A stretch of 64,000 bases of DNA from Caulobacter vibrioides OR37 (GCF_000372645.1 NZ_APMP01000015.1:1-64000); one strand, 5' to 3'. Shown: positions 8,469 to 17,752, counted from the stretch's first letter. Program-made: numbers and translations. Notes: generated by a model from the letters alone, not told the origin.

Positions 8469-10109
8469 GTGTTCGTGGGAACGCGCGGATCGCTTTTGAA
8501 GCTTTGGGCTCGCCCTCTGGCCGTGATTTCGGCCCTTCTCCTCTGCGCGTCCGCGCTTTCGGCGCGCGCCGGCGCGCTGGAGCCGTTGTCCCAAGACGAT
8601 GTGCGCTACTATCGCGCGGCCTTCGCGGCCACGGATCGCGGCGATTTCGACGCCGCGAAGGCCGCCTTCGCCAATATCCACGACCGTGAACTGGGCGGCC
8701 GGCTGGCTTTCGCCCGGATCATGCATCCCACCGCCTACGCGGCCAGCTATCAGGACCTGACCGCGTGGCTGAAAGCCTATGGCAACGAAGCCGGCGCCGA
8801 CCGGATCTACGCCCTGGCCCTCAAGCGCAAGCCCGCCGGAAAGCGGGTCGCCCCACCGCCGGTTCCGGCGCTCTTCGTCGCCGGAGAGAAAGACCCTCCT
8901 CCGGCCGACAAGGGCCGCGCCGCCCGCGAGGCCTACTATTCGGGCGACGTGCAAAAGGCCCTGACCCTGGCTGTCGCCGGCGGCGAACGCTGGATCGCCG
9001 GCCTGGCCTCGTTCCGCCTGGGCGACTCCGCCAAGGCCGAGGCCTACTTTCAGCAGGTCGCCGACGACGAGCACGAGGACGAGTGGTTGCGCGCGGCCGG
9101 CGCCTTCTGGGCCGCGCGCGCCGCCAGCCAGGGCGGTCACGAGCGCCAGGCCCGGACACTGCTGATCCAGGCCGCCCGCGCGCCGCACACCTTCTACGGC
9201 ATGATCGCCGCGCGACAGCTGGCCCTGTCCGGCGTCGCCCTCGCGGACGAAGTCGAGGATCCGATCGCGTCGCTGATCACCCGCGCGTCGTATGCCGGAC
9301 CGGACACCGCTTCGCTCAATCGGCTGATGCAGTCCGATCCGCGCGCCCGCCGCGCCGCCGCCCTGGCCCAGATCGGCCGGTGGCGCGAGGCCGGGCAAGA
9401 GCTGCGCGCCGGCCTGTCCCTGGCGGAAGATGAAAACCTGCGCGCCGACTGGACCACCCTGGCCCTGGCCCTGAACGCCAACGCTCCGCTCAACGCCGGC
9501 CGCCCCGTGCGTCGGGTCGGCGGCGAGGACTATCCCCTGCCCCCGCTGGATCCGATTGGCGGCTTCACGATCGATAAGGCGCTGGTCTACGCCCTGGTGC
9601 GCCAGGAAAGCCGCTTCGATCCGCTGGCGGTGTCCAACGCCGGCGCCATGGGCCTGATGCAGGTGCGCCCCATCGCCGCCGCCGACGCGGTGGGCGACGA
9701 CAAGTTGCGGTCGGACACCTCGCCGCTGTTCGACCCCGCCTTCAACCTGCGCGCCGGCCAGGACTATTTCACCTGGCTGATGGATCGCGGCCTCAAGAGC
9801 CCCGACCTGCTGCGCGCCGTGGCGGCCTATAACGGCGGTCCGGGCACGCTGAACAAGACCCTGGCCCAGCTGGGCGCCGACTGCGACAGCCTGCTGCTGA
9901 TCGAGAGCCTGCCGTTTAAGGAAACCCGCAACTACGTCGAGAAGGTGATGGCCAGCTACTGGACCTATCGCCGGCTTCTTGGCGCCGAGAACAAGACCCT
10001 GGACGCGGTGGCCAGCGGCGCGCGGACGGTGGACTTCCGCCTAGACCCACAGATCGCGACTCCGACCTCGATCGACCAGCTGATGGGCCAGCTGACCGCG
10101 TCTCAATAG
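8469..10109 (+). CDS. slt: Soluble lytic murein transglycosylase
   Basis: 546 residues. Cleaves the MurNAc-GlcNAc bond of peptidoglycan in the periplasm, giving 1,6-anhydro ends. The N-terminus has a signal peptide (LAVISALLLCASALSARA), then a long alpha-helical superhelical region typical of Slt70. The C-terminal SLT domain has the catalytic glutamate in ALVRQESRFDPLAVSNAGAMGLMQVRP, then AYNGGPG and the closing ETRNYVEKV. The GTG start at 8469 follows GGGGGA. The gene is 33 bases downstream of the uracil-DNA glycosylase gene and may share its transcript. Its stop overlaps the convergent gene by 7 bases. Confidence 0.93.
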   Translation: MFVGTRGSLLKLWARPLAVISALLLCASALSARAGALEPLSQDDVRYYRAAFAATDRGDFDAAKAAFANIHDRELGGRLAFARIMHPTAYAASYQDLTAWLKAYGNEAGADRIYALALKRKPAGKRVAPPPVPALFVAGEKDPPPADKGRAAREAYYSGDVQKALTLAVAGGERWIAGLASFRLGDSAKAEAYFQQVADDEHEDEWLRAAGAFWAARAASQGGHERQARTLLIQAARAPHTFYGMIAARQLALSGVALADEVEDPIASLITRASYAGPDTASLNRLMQSDPRARRAAALAQIGRWREAGQELRAGLSLAEDENLRADWTTLALALNANAPLNAGRPVRRVGGEDYPLPPLDPIGGFTIDKALVYALVRQESRFDPLAVSNAGAMGLMQVRPIAAADAVGDDKLRSDTSPLFDPAFNLRAGQDYFTWLMDRGLKSPDLLRAVAAYNGGPGTLNKTLAQLGADCDSLLLIESLPFKETRNYVEKVMASYWTYRRLLGAENKTLDAVASGARTVDFRLDPQIATPTSIDQLMGQLTASQ

Positions 10110-10561
10110 CTTAGGCGCTTGGCCTTCAAGGCCGAGGCCAGCGTCCTCTCGTCGCCCGCGCGTGTCGGCCAGTCCAGACGCCGGACCAGCACGCCATGCC
10201 AGCGCGGCGCCAGCTTGCCGAGCAGACCACCGCCCGGAACCACCAGGACGGCCGGCGCGCCGCCCCCGCCGGCCAGGTGCTTCTCGATCGGCTCCCGCCA
10301 GCCTTCGCGCAGGGCCGGTGTCGCGCGCAAGGTCAGGATCCAATCGCCCCGCGCCGCCGCCGCGCCCGCCGCCAGACGGTCGCCCGAGGTCGTCACCAGC
10401 CGCGCCCCGCTGTCCTCGACCAGGGCCTCGACGCCCGGCTCGCCATCGGCGACCAGGATCACCTCCTTGACCAGACCGTCCACGGCGGCGGGCACCAGCA
10501 GGGCCATCTGGGCGGCCAGGCCCGGCAAGTCTTCGGAGGCGACGAGGACGACGGAGATCAT
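10103..10561 (-). CDS. Small glycosyltransferase-like (GT-A fold) protein
   Basis: 152 residues. The order MISVVLVASEDLPGLAAQMALL ... VKEVILVADG ... LEDSGARLV ... AAARGDWILTLRATPAL resembles the nucleotide-sugar-binding half of a family-2 glycosyltransferase, with RGDWILTLR in the place of the usual DxD strand. The acceptor half is missing or very short, so activity is uncertain. It lies 49 bases after the radical SAM gene on the same strand and may be expressed from the same LexA-linked promoter. Confidence 0.5.
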   Translation of the reverse strand: MISVVLVASEDLPGLAAQMALLVPAAVDGLVKEVILVADGEPGVEALVEDSGARLVTTSGDRLAAGAAAARGDWILTLRATPALREGWREPIEKHLAGGGGAPAVLVVPGGGLLGKLAPRWHGVLVRRLDWPTRAGDERTLASALKAKRLSY

Positions 10562-10610
10562 GCCCCTGCTTCGCGAGGGACGACGACGCGGTCAAGAGGG
10601 CGCCGACGCC

Positions 10611-11693
10611 CTATCCGAACAAGTCCAACTGCGCGCCGCCCAGCCTGGGCGGCGTGAACTGACGACAGTCCAATGGCGTCCAGGGTTGGTCCAAGCCGAA
10701 CTTCTTGACCGCCAGATGGAACCGCTGTCGCAGCACCTCGGCCACCGGACCATCGCCGACCATCCGCTCGCCCCAGCCGGATCGATAGGTCTCCCCTTGG
10801 CGGATCTGGCGCACCAGCGACATCACCTTGCGCGCGCGGTCCGGATGATCGGTCTCGAGCCACTCCTCGAACAGCTGCGCGATCTCGCGTGGCAGACGCA
10901 AGGCGACATAGCCCGCTCCCCGCGCGCCGGCCTTCGAGGCGGCCTCCAGCACCGCCTCGACCTCGTGGTCGTTCAGCCCGGGGATGGCCGGCGCGAACAT
11001 GACCGTCACCGGCACGCCCGCCTCGGTCAGCCGCCGCACCGCCTCGATCCGCTTGCCGGGCGTCGCGGCGCGCGGCTCCATGCTGCGGGCCAAGGCGCGG
11101 TCCAGCGTGGTGATCGAGATCGCCACCCGCGTCAGCTTCCGCGCCGCCAGCCGGGCGTAGATGTCGAGATCTCTCAGGATCAGGGCCGACTTGGTGATGA
11201 TCGTGAACGGGTGCCCGTGGCGCTCCAGCACCTCGATCACCTGACGCGTCACGCGCAGTTGCTTTTCGTCGGGCTGATAGGGGTCGGTGTCGCCGCCGAT
11301 ATGGATCGTCGCCGGCTTGTAGCTGGCCTTGGCCAGTTCTTTCTCCAGCAGTTGGCCCGCGTGGGGCTTGAAAAAGATCTTGCTCTCGAAGTCCAGGCCC
11401 GGGGAAAGGCCCAGATAGGCGTGATTGGGCCGCGCGTAGCAGTAGATGCAGCCGTGACTGCAGCCGCGGTACGGATTGATCGACCGATCGAAGCCGACGT
11501 CCGGGCTCTGGTTGCGCGCGATGATCGTCCGAGACTTCATCGGTTGCAGCTCGGTGCGCAGCGGCTTGGGGCTTTCCTCCTCGCCCCAACCGTCATCGAA
11601 CGCCTCGCGAACTTCCGCTTCGAAGCGCCCGGTTCGATTGGATTTCGCGCCTCGTCCCTTGGGCGTCGGCTTGAGTTTCACGGCCTCGGACAT
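10611..11693 (-). CDS. PA0069-family radical SAM protein (SplB-related)
   Basis: 360 residues. The radical SAM cluster motif is CSHGCIYCYARP at about residue 78, preceded by FDRSINPYRGC, and followed by the ESKIFFK and IHIGGDTDPYQPDEKQL blocks that mark the PA0069 family, relatives of spore photoproduct lyase. The reaction is unknown. Because SplB enzymes repair UV photoproducts and this gene has a perfect LexA box 25 bases upstream of its start, a DNA-damage role is a reasonable inference. The small glycosyltransferase-like gene follows 49 bases downstream. Confidence 0.88.
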   Translation of the reverse strand: MSEAVKLKPTPKGRGAKSNRTGRFEAEVREAFDDGWGEEESPKPLRTELQPMKSRTIIARNQSPDVGFDRSINPYRGCSHGCIYCYARPNHAYLGLSPGLDFESKIFFKPHAGQLLEKELAKASYKPATIHIGGDTDPYQPDEKQLRVTRQVIEVLERHGHPFTIITKSALILRDLDIYARLAARKLTRVAISITTLDRALARSMEPRAATPGKRIEAVRRLTEAGVPVTVMFAPAIPGLNDHEVEAVLEAASKAGARGAGYVALRLPREIAQLFEEWLETDHPDRARKVMSLVRQIRQGETYRSGWGERMVGDGPVAEVLRQRFHLAVKKFGLDQPWTPLDCRQFTPPRLGGAQLDLFG

Positions 11694-11717
11694 CGCGCGA
11701 CTATGAGCCCAATTTCA

Positions 11718-11732
11718 GAACATAACAAGAAC
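11718..11732 (-). promoter_or_regulatory. LexA box upstream of the radical SAM gene
   Basis: GAAC at 11718-11721, seven bases, GAAC at 11729-11732; on the gene's strand this reads GTTC-N7-GTTC, the alphaproteobacterial LexA operator. It ends 25 bases before the ATG at 11693, in an AT-rich patch, so it would overlap the promoter. No other gene starts nearby. Confidence 0.8.
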
Positions 11733-11791
11733 AAAAAAGCGCCGCACGGAGGCGCTCATCGCGAACGCGACCAGCCCGACCAGACGCCGCG

Positions 11792-13051
11792 CTAACGGTG
11801 AGGCCTTTCCGCCTCCGCCGACAAGCGATCGAGATACTGTCGGATATTGGCGGCTTCGGCCGCCGTCGAGGCCAGGGCGATGGCGCGGTTAAAGGCTTCA
11901 CGCGCCTCCGTCTTGCGGCCAGCCTGCATCAGGAAGGCCCCGCGCGCGCCCTGGTAGTGGAAATAGGCGGCGAGAGGACGTTCGAGCGGCGCGATCATCG
12001 CCAGCGCCGCCTCGGGGCCTCTCACCTTCGCGGCGGCCACGGCGCGATTCAGCGTGATCACCGGCGAAGGCCGCATGATCTCCAGCGTGGCATAGAGGGC
12101 GTCGATGCCGACCCAGTCGGTATCCTCCGGGCTGCCGGCCCGCGCGTGCAGAGCGGCGATGGCGGCCTGGACCTGGTAGGGACCGGGATCTCGCTTGAGC
12201 ATCGCCTTGTCGATCAGCGCCAGCCCCTCCCCGATCATTTCGCGATTCCAGAGACTTCGGTCCTGATCCTCAAGCAGGATCGCCAAACCGTCGGCATCGA
12301 AGCGCGCGTCCGAGCGCGCGTGCTGGATCAGCAATAGCGCGGTCAGCCCCATCATCTCGGGCTCGGACGGGAACAGGCGCAGCAGAAGCCGCGCCAGGCG
12401 GATCGCCTCGTCGCACAGCCCGCCCTTGGCTTCGAGCGCCTTGCCGCTGGCCGAATAGCCCTCGTTGAACAGGAGGTAGATCATCGCCGCCACGGCCGCG
12501 AAACGCTCGGCGCGCTCGATCGGTCCCGGCGCCTCGAACAGCGCGTCGCCCGCGCCGATGCGGGCCTTGGCGCGGGTGATCCGCTGCTCCATCGCCGCCT
12601 CGCTGACCAAGAAGGCGCGCGCGATCTCGCGGACCGACAGGCCAGAGACGACCCGCAAGGCCAGCGCGATCTGCTGCGTGGACGGCAGGTCCGGATGGCA
12701 GCAGATGAACAGCAGCCTCAGGACGTCGTCCTGATAACGCGAACCGTCCAGGCGCTCGGCGGCCCGGGCCTCGGCGTCCTCCAGGTCGGAGAGCCGTTCC
12801 TCGGGCGGCAGCGCGGTGTTTCGGCTGGACTTGCGGACGGCGTCGACGGCGGCGTTGCGCCCCACCAGGATGAGCCAGGCGGTCGGATCACGGGGCGGCC
12901 CCTTCTGGGGCCAGGACTTCAGGGCGCGCAGGCAGGCCTCCTGAAAGGCCTCCTCCGCGGCGTCCATGTCCCGGAAGTACCGCAGCAGGGCGGCCATGGC
13001 CTGGGGCCGGGCGGCGGTGATCGCTCCCTCGATCCAGCCCAGTTCGGTCAC
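11792..13051 (-). CDS. ECF sigma factor with C-terminal TPR-like domain (ECF42-like)
   Basis: 419 residues, far longer than a plain ECF sigma factor. Residues about 10-75 form sigma region 2 (LLRYFRDMDAAEEAFQEACLRAL ... AWLILVGRNAAVDAVRK). Residues about 105-165 form region 4 with QQIALALRVVSGLSVREIARAFLVSE. The remaining 240 residues are the helical DUF6596/TPR-like extension, with the hallmark LLFNEGYSAS. ECF42 genes are characteristically paired with DGPF/YCII-domain genes, as here: the start GTG at 13051 overlaps the stop of the DGPF gene (GTGA), implying translational coupling. No anti-sigma factor is seen, as is usual for this group. Confidence 0.92.
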   Translation of the reverse strand: MTELGWIEGAITAARPQAMAALLRYFRDMDAAEEAFQEACLRALKSWPQKGPPRDPTAWLILVGRNAAVDAVRKSSRNTALPPEERLSDLEDAEARAAERLDGSRYQDDVLRLLFICCHPDLPSTQQIALALRVVSGLSVREIARAFLVSEAAMEQRITRAKARIGAGDALFEAPGPIERAERFAAVAAMIYLLFNEGYSASGKALEAKGGLCDEAIRLARLLLRLFPSEPEMMGLTALLLIQHARSDARFDADGLAILLEDQDRSLWNREMIGEGLALIDKAMLKRDPGPYQVQAAIAALHARAGSPEDTDWVGIDALYATLEIMRPSPVITLNRAVAAAKVRGPEAALAMIAPLERPLAAYFHYQGARGAFLMQAGRKTEAREAFNRAIALASTAAEAANIRQYLDRLSAEAERPHR

Positions 13052-13431
13052 GTCCCGACGGCCTCCGACGTCGGCGCCGGATTGAACAGCGCGATCGGAC
13101 GGATCTCATAGGAGCGGCCCGGATTGGCCTTGCCCAGATCGCGAGCGATGTCGAGCGCGCCCTCGAGGGAGTCGCAGTCGACGACGTAGAAGCCCAGAAG
13201 CTGCTCCTTGGTCTCGGCGAACGGCCCGTCCAGCACCAGCGGCGGCTCGCGGTCCTTGCGCAGCGTCGTGGCTGCGGTCGTGGGCATCAGACGGGCGACG
13301 GGACCCAGGCGGCCTTCGCGGGCCAGCTTCTCCTGCACCGCGCCCAGGCGCGTCATGACCTCGTCCTCGTGCGCCTTGGACCAGCCGCAGATCACGTCTT
13401 CCTGATTGTAGCAAAGGATGGCGTACAGCAT
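13048..13431 (-). CDS. YCII-related DGPF-domain protein
   Basis: 127 residues. A ferredoxin-like YCII/DGPF fold. The opening MLYAILCYNQED and the signature LVLDGPFAETKEQLLGFYVVDCDSLEGAL are diagnostic. It is the first gene of a two-gene operon with the ECF42-like sigma factor, with stop and start overlapping (GTGA). DGPF proteins are thought to be partners or targets of ECF42 sigma factors; the molecular activity is not known. Confidence 0.9.
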   Translation of the reverse strand: MLYAILCYNQEDVICGWSKAHEDEVMTRLGAVQEKLAREGRLGPVARLMPTTAATTLRKDREPPLVLDGPFAETKEQLLGFYVVDCDSLEGALDIARDLGKANPGRSYEIRPIALFNPAPTSEAVGT

Positions 13432-13497
13432 GGAAGCTTCCTCGTTCGTCCCAAGGACGGGGGACTATGCCCGCTTCCGACAGCGGGCGGAGATTTT

Positions 13498-14499
13498 TTA
13501 GAGCGCCTTCAGGCGACGGCGAACCGGCTCGTCATAGAGCTTCAGCATGGCCCAGGCGCCGGCCAGGATCAGCGGAATGGCCGTCAGCGCGAAGCCGGCT
13601 GGATAGCCCTCGCCGCCCATCGCCCGAAAGGCGCGCAGCAGAAGCTCCCAGCCCAGCCAGTGCAGGACGTAGAGCGGATAGGAGATCGCGCCGGAAACGC
13701 GGCACAGCGCGCCCCCAAAGCCGTCGGGATCGCCGCGTCCCGCCAGCACCACGAAGGGAAAGACCAGGCCCAGACAGACGAAGTCGTACAGCCAGTTCAA
13801 GGCGGTCCACGGGGCGCAGAAAGCCGCCGCCACGACTAGCGCCAGCAGCCAGGCGGGCAGCGACAGTCGCGTATAGCCCTGGAGCCGGTAGCAGGCCCAA
13901 CCCAGTGTGAACGAACACGCCGTGCGGATCAGGCTGATGACGAAGGTCGCCCGGTCCCAGCCCGTCAGCACCCCGCCCATGCCGTGGGCGATGAACAGCA
14001 TGGCTGGCGTCAGCAGCACGCCCAGCAGCACGTGCCCCATCGTGCCCAACCGCCGCAGAGGAAACCAGGCCGCGCCGACGAGAAGCTCGAAGAAGAGCGA
14101 CCAGGCCGGCGGATTCAAGGGAAAAATCGGGGAGAACCCGTCGTCCTGGGTCCAGAGGCGCGGGATCATCAGCAAGCCCAGAACCAGCCATCCAGGGACG
14201 CGCTCCCGATGCTGGATAATCACCGTCGCGCCAGCCAACATGGTGATGGCGATCAGCGGCCAAAGCCGGATCAGCCGCTCCCGCATGAAGCCCAGCCAGC
14301 CGATGTCGCGCCGGCCATAGGCGTGAGCCAGCACGAAACCCGACAGGCAGAAGAAGAAATCGACGGCCAGGTAGCCGTGGGTCGCCAGCCAGGGCCGGCC
14401 GGTCCAGCCGCCGATGTGATAAAGCAGCACCGCGACGGCCGCGACGCCGCGCAGGCCGTCCAGGGTCTCGTATCGCCGTCCCGTCGGTTCGTTCCGCAA
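13498..14499 (-). CDS. Acyltransferase 3 family membrane protein
   Basis: 333 residues with about ten hydrophobic segments. The N-terminus YETLDGLRGVAAVAVLLYHIGG carries the conserved Arg and His of the acyltransferase-3 family, followed by AVDFFFCLSGFVLAHAY and MRERLIRLWP. These inner-membrane enzymes O-acylate surface sugars, lipids or antibiotics using a cytoplasmic acyl donor; the substrate here cannot be told. It stands alone: the neighbouring methyltransferase gene ends 53 bases upstream on the same strand. Confidence 0.9.
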   Translation of the reverse strand: MRNEPTGRRYETLDGLRGVAAVAVLLYHIGGWTGRPWLATHGYLAVDFFFCLSGFVLAHAYGRRDIGWLGFMRERLIRLWPLIAITMLAGATVIIQHRERVPGWLVLGLLMIPRLWTQDDGFSPIFPLNPPAWSLFFELLVGAAWFPLRRLGTMGHVLLGVLLTPAMLFIAHGMGGVLTGWDRATFVISLIRTACSFTLGWACYRLQGYTRLSLPAWLLALVVAAAFCAPWTALNWLYDFVCLGLVFPFVVLAGRGDPDGFGGALCRVSGAISYPLYVLHWLGWELLLRAFRAMGGEGYPAGFALTAIPLILAGAWAMLKLYDEPVRRRLKAL

Positions 14500-14551
14500 G
14501 TTTTGTCCCCGCCCCGTCCATGCTTAGCCAAGGCGATGGCGGGGAGGCAAC

Positions 14552-15625
14552 TCAGGCGGCCGTCTTCTCCAGCAGCAGCGCCTTGGTCAGGAAGGCGCGG
14601 TCCTGGCCGACCAGGCGCAAGCCCGCCTCGGCGAACAGGGCCGGCAGATCGGTCTCGGCGTAGCTGCCATAATACGGCTCGTGGAAATAGACGGGGAACG
14701 CCTCAAGCAGCCGCGCCAGATCCGGGGTGTCGCCGGGCTGCACCGAGTCGACCAGCACCAGCACGCCGCCAAGCTTGATCACCCGCGCCAGGCTGGCGGC
14801 GACCAACGGACGAACCCGGGGCGGAAGCTCGTGGAAGAGATAGACGCAAGTCACCGCGTCCAAAGCCGAATCCGCGAAGGGCAAGGCTTCGGCCTTGGCC
14901 TTGACGCCGCCCAGACCGCTGCGCTGGCGCGCCCGCGCCAGATAGGCCTCGGACAGATCCACGCCGGAGATGGCCGCGCGGGGAAAGGTCGCCTTCAAGT
15001 CTTTGAGAAAGCCGCCCGAACCACAGGCGACGTCGAGGATTTTCGCGTTGCGATGATCCTGGCCGCGCCAGCGCCGAGCCAGCAGCGACAGGCCCCGTCG
15101 ACGCATCGCCGACGCCGTGCCCGAGAACAGGGCCTCGACCTGGGCGTCGTATCGCCGGGCGCTCTCGGCGGTGAACCATCCGCCGGACTGGTAGTGGAAA
15201 TTCTGGCGATAATAGTTTGGATAGACTGGACTATCGACCACCTCGCGCACCTCGACGCCGTCGCCCCGACGGCGACGCTGATCGACCTCGAAGGCGTCGG
15301 CGACGAAGTCGGCCGCCTCACGTAGAGCCGTCGATGGGCGCGCCGGACCATCCTCCAGCGGCGGATAGAGACCGGCGGCCACGTCGCGAGCGTCCTTCTC
15401 GAACGCCTCCAGATAGGCCCGACGCAAGGACGCCTTCACGGGCGGCGCGGTCTTGGGCGAAAACGCGCGCGCCTGCTCGCCTCGGGTCGGCTGGGTCAGG
15501 GTTCGAGCAAGCGCGCCGGCGGCCGTCCACCAAGCGGCCTTGACCATCGCCCTGGCGCGCTGGCCAGCGGCGTCCGCCGCGAACGCCGCTCTTTTCCGCC
15601 CCTCGCCTATCGCGATCTCGTCCAT
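14552..15625 (-). CDS. Class I SAM-dependent methyltransferase
   Basis: 357 residues. The methyltransferase core begins at about residue 180: KILDVACGSGGFLKDLKATFP (motif I), GVDLSEAYLARARQR (acidic loop), ALPFADSALDAVTCVYLFHELPP (motif II). The N-terminal 160 residues are a separate helical domain of unknown role. I chose the ATG at 15625: a GAGG lies just upstream and the frame further up runs into the RlmD-like gene, whose stop lies 8 bases away, so the two are co-transcribed. The combination of the N-terminal domain with FHYQSGGWFTAESARRYD suggests a small-molecule or quinone-type substrate; this is not certain. Confidence 0.82.
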   Translation of the reverse strand: MDEIAIGEGRKRAAFAADAAGQRARAMVKAAWWTAAGALARTLTQPTRGEQARAFSPKTAPPVKASLRRAYLEAFEKDARDVAAGLYPPLEDGPARPSTALREAADFVADAFEVDQRRRRGDGVEVREVVDSPVYPNYYRQNFHYQSGGWFTAESARRYDAQVEALFSGTASAMRRRGLSLLARRWRGQDHRNAKILDVACGSGGFLKDLKATFPRAAISGVDLSEAYLARARQRSGLGGVKAKAEALPFADSALDAVTCVYLFHELPPRVRPLVAASLARVIKLGGVLVLVDSVQPGDTPDLARLLEAFPVYFHEPYYGSYAETDLPALFAEAGLRLVGQDRAFLTKALLLEKTAA

Positions 15626-15632
15626 CCCGGCC

Positions 15633-16880
15633 TCAGCGCGTGAACACTCCGACCAGTTCAATATGGGGCGACCAGACGAACTGGTCCACGGGCGCCACCT
15701 TCTCCAGCCGGAAGCCGGCGTCGACCAGGACGCGGGCGTCCTTGGCGAAGGTCGCGGGGTTGCACGACACCCCGACCACCTTGCCGACCTTGGACTTGGC
15801 GATCTCGACCGTCTGCTCGGCCGCGCCGGCGCGCGGCGGGTCGATGACGACGACGTCGGTCTTGGCCAGCTCGGTGCTCAGCACGGGACGACGGACGAGA
15901 TCGCGGGCCTCGGCGGTGATCGGCTTGAGACCCGAGGTCGGGCCGACGGCGGCCTTCAAGGCGGCGATGGCCGGAGCGCTCATCTCGGCGGCGTAGACCC
16001 CGGCGATCTCGGCCAGGCGGAAGGTGAAGGTGCCGACCCCGCAATAGAGGTCGGCGATCCGGTTCGCGCCCTGGCTCTCGGCGACCGCGAAATCGACCAT
16101 GGCCCGCTCGGCGGCCGGCACGGCCTGCAGAAAGGCGCCCGGCGGCAGGGCGACGACCGCCTGGCCCAGCTTTACCAGCGGCTGACGCGCGCCATAGACG
16201 GTCTCGCCCGCCAAGGTGACCCGCGCGAAGTCGCCCTCGCCGGCCGCCATGGCCGCGCGCATCCGGGCGTCGGCCGACAGGCCGCCGCTCTTGCGCTCCA
16301 CGCCCGTGACGTCGATGTCGAGACCCGTGCCGGTCAGGGTGACATGCAGGGTCGGGGCCGACTTCGGATGCTCCAGGAACGGTTCGGCCAAACGCGCCAG
16401 AGCCGGCAAGGCGGCGATGATCCGTGGATCGGTGACCGGACATTCCTCGATCGGCGTCAGGTTCCACGAGCGGCGTTCCTTGAACCCCAGCCGCGCGCCC
16501 TGGCCCTTGCCGCCCTTGCGGGCGTGGAGCGCCACGCGTCGTCGGGACGCCGGTGGGGAGGCGAAGGTCGGCAGAATCTCGGTCTCCAGGCCCCCCATCG
16601 ACAGCTGGATGCGGATCTGCTCGGCCTTCCAGGCCAGATAGGGCTGGGCCGCCCAATGCTGCAAAGCGCAACCGCCGCAGGTCCCGAAGTGCTTGCAGCT
16701 CGGCACGATCCGGTCGGGGCTAGCGGCGAGGATCGCCTCGACCTCGCCCCGGGCGCCATCCATCGTCGCGCGCACCCGCTCGCCGGGCAAGGTCAGCGGC
16801 ACGAAGGCCGGCTTGCCGTCTTCGGTGCGGGAAAGTCCGTCGCCTTGGGCGCCGACGGCGTTGATCGTCAGGTCTTGCAT
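15633..16880 (-). CDS. 23S rRNA/tRNA (uracil-5-)-methyltransferase, RlmD/TrmA family
   Basis: 415 residues. Methylates C5 of uridine in rRNA or tRNA. The N-terminal TRAM-like part is followed by the iron-sulfur cysteines CKHFGTCGGCALQHW with a later partner in IEECPV. The C-terminal domain has motif I ADLYCGVGTFTFRLA, the DPPRAGAA motif and the nucleophile loop VSCNPATFAKD. The cluster argues for the RlmD/RlmC side rather than TrmA. The ATG at 16880 (MQDLTINAVGAQGDG) is the family-like start; an upstream in-frame start would add 19 unconserved residues. First gene of a probable two-gene operon. Confidence 0.92.
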   Translation of the reverse strand: MQDLTINAVGAQGDGLSRTEDGKPAFVPLTLPGERVRATMDGARGEVEAILAASPDRIVPSCKHFGTCGGCALQHWAAQPYLAWKAEQIRIQLSMGGLETEILPTFASPPASRRRVALHARKGGKGQGARLGFKERRSWNLTPIEECPVTDPRIIAALPALARLAEPFLEHPKSAPTLHVTLTGTGLDIDVTGVERKSGGLSADARMRAAMAAGEGDFARVTLAGETVYGARQPLVKLGQAVVALPPGAFLQAVPAAERAMVDFAVAESQGANRIADLYCGVGTFTFRLAEIAGVYAAEMSAPAIAALKAAVGPTSGLKPITAEARDLVRRPVLSTELAKTDVVVIDPPRAGAAEQTVEIAKSKVGKVVGVSCNPATFAKDARVLVDAGFRLEKVAPVDQFVWSPHIELVGVFTR

Positions 16881-17097
16881 CCGCCGTCCATACCCTAAAA
16901 CTAGGGCGACGGACGATTTTCCGCGCGGACAAGCCAAGCTGAATATGTCGGTCAGGGACCGTTCATGTTGCCGGGTTCATGTCTATATCAACGGATGGGC
17001 GCGGGCGCGCCCGGCTCTCTCGACGGAGAGCGGGGCCGCCCCTAAAAAGACAGCTTCTCTCATGACCATGATCGCCTCGAAGAGCAGGACCTCCAAG

Positions 17098-17694
17098 ATG
17101 AAGACCGTTCTGGGCGTCTCCGTCGCCCTCGTTTGCGGCGTTCTGTCGCCGACCCTGGCCTCGGCTCAGGCCTACGGCGCGCCGCCCAGCGGCGCCTACG
17201 ACAATCAAGGCTACTACTACGACGCCTGCCGGCGCTCGACGACGAATCGGGAGACCGGCGGCGGTCTGGCCGGCGCGGGCATCGGCGCGGTGATCGGCAG
17301 CAACATCGCCGCCCACGGCCGTCGCACCGAAGGCTCGGTCCTCGGCGGCCTGCTGGGCGCCGTGGTCGGCGCGGGCATCGGCAAGAGCTCCGCCGCCTGC
17401 ACGCCCGGCCAAGCGCCGCCCCCGCCGCCTCCGCCCCCCCCGCCGCCGGCCGCCTACAACGGCTCCTACGACGATCCTTACTATCGCCGGGGCTCCTACG
17501 ACGACCGGCGTCGCGAAACCTATTACGAGCACAGCTACGAGAGCGGCTATCGCGTCAACGACCGCGCCAACCAGCCGGACATCAACGGCTGCACCCTGGC
17601 CGAGAGCCCGATCTACCTGCCGGACGGCCGCGTCCAGAAGCGCTTCGTTCGCGTCTGCCCCGACGCCAGCGGCAAGTATCAGGTCGTCGACTAA
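17098..17694 (+). CDS. Secreted glycine-zipper (2TM) protein with poly-proline linker
   Basis: 198 residues. The N-terminus MKTVLGVSVALVCGVLSPTLASAQA is a signal peptide. Residues about 55-95 form glycine-zipper segments GLAGAGIGAVIGSNIAA and VLGGLLGAVVGAGIGK, typical of outer-membrane-associated 2TM proteins. A run of eleven prolines and a Tyr/Arg/Asp-rich stretch follow, and the C-terminal 40 residues (INGCTLAES ... VCPDASGKYQVVD) form a small cysteine-containing domain. The start at 17098 is chosen because AGGAC lies 8 bases upstream and the signal peptide begins there; an in-frame ATG at 17062 is an alternative. Role unknown. Confidence 0.8.
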   Translation: MKTVLGVSVALVCGVLSPTLASAQAYGAPPSGAYDNQGYYYDACRRSTTNRETGGGLAGAGIGAVIGSNIAAHGRRTEGSVLGGLLGAVVGAGIGKSSAACTPGQAPPPPPPPPPPPAAYNGSYDDPYYRRGSYDDRRRETYYEHSYESGYRVNDRANQPDINGCTLAESPIYLPDGRVQKRFVRVCPDASGKYQVVD

Positions 17695-17719
17695 GTCGAT
17701 CACCGCCTCGCGGAAAACC

Positions 17720-17752
17720 ATCGGCCGCCCGAAAGGGCGGCCGATTTCGTTT
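17720..17752. terminator. Bidirectional terminator between glycine-zipper gene and tlyA
   Basis: 11-bp stem ATCGGCCGCCC/GGGCGGCCGAT with GAAA tetraloop, followed by TTCGTTT on the plus strand. It separates two convergent genes and may serve both. Confidence 0.85.

Noticed and set aside
13469..13498. GC hairpin followed by TTTTTT on the plus strand
   Set aside because: No plus-strand gene ends there; both neighbours run on the minus strand, where it has no T-run.
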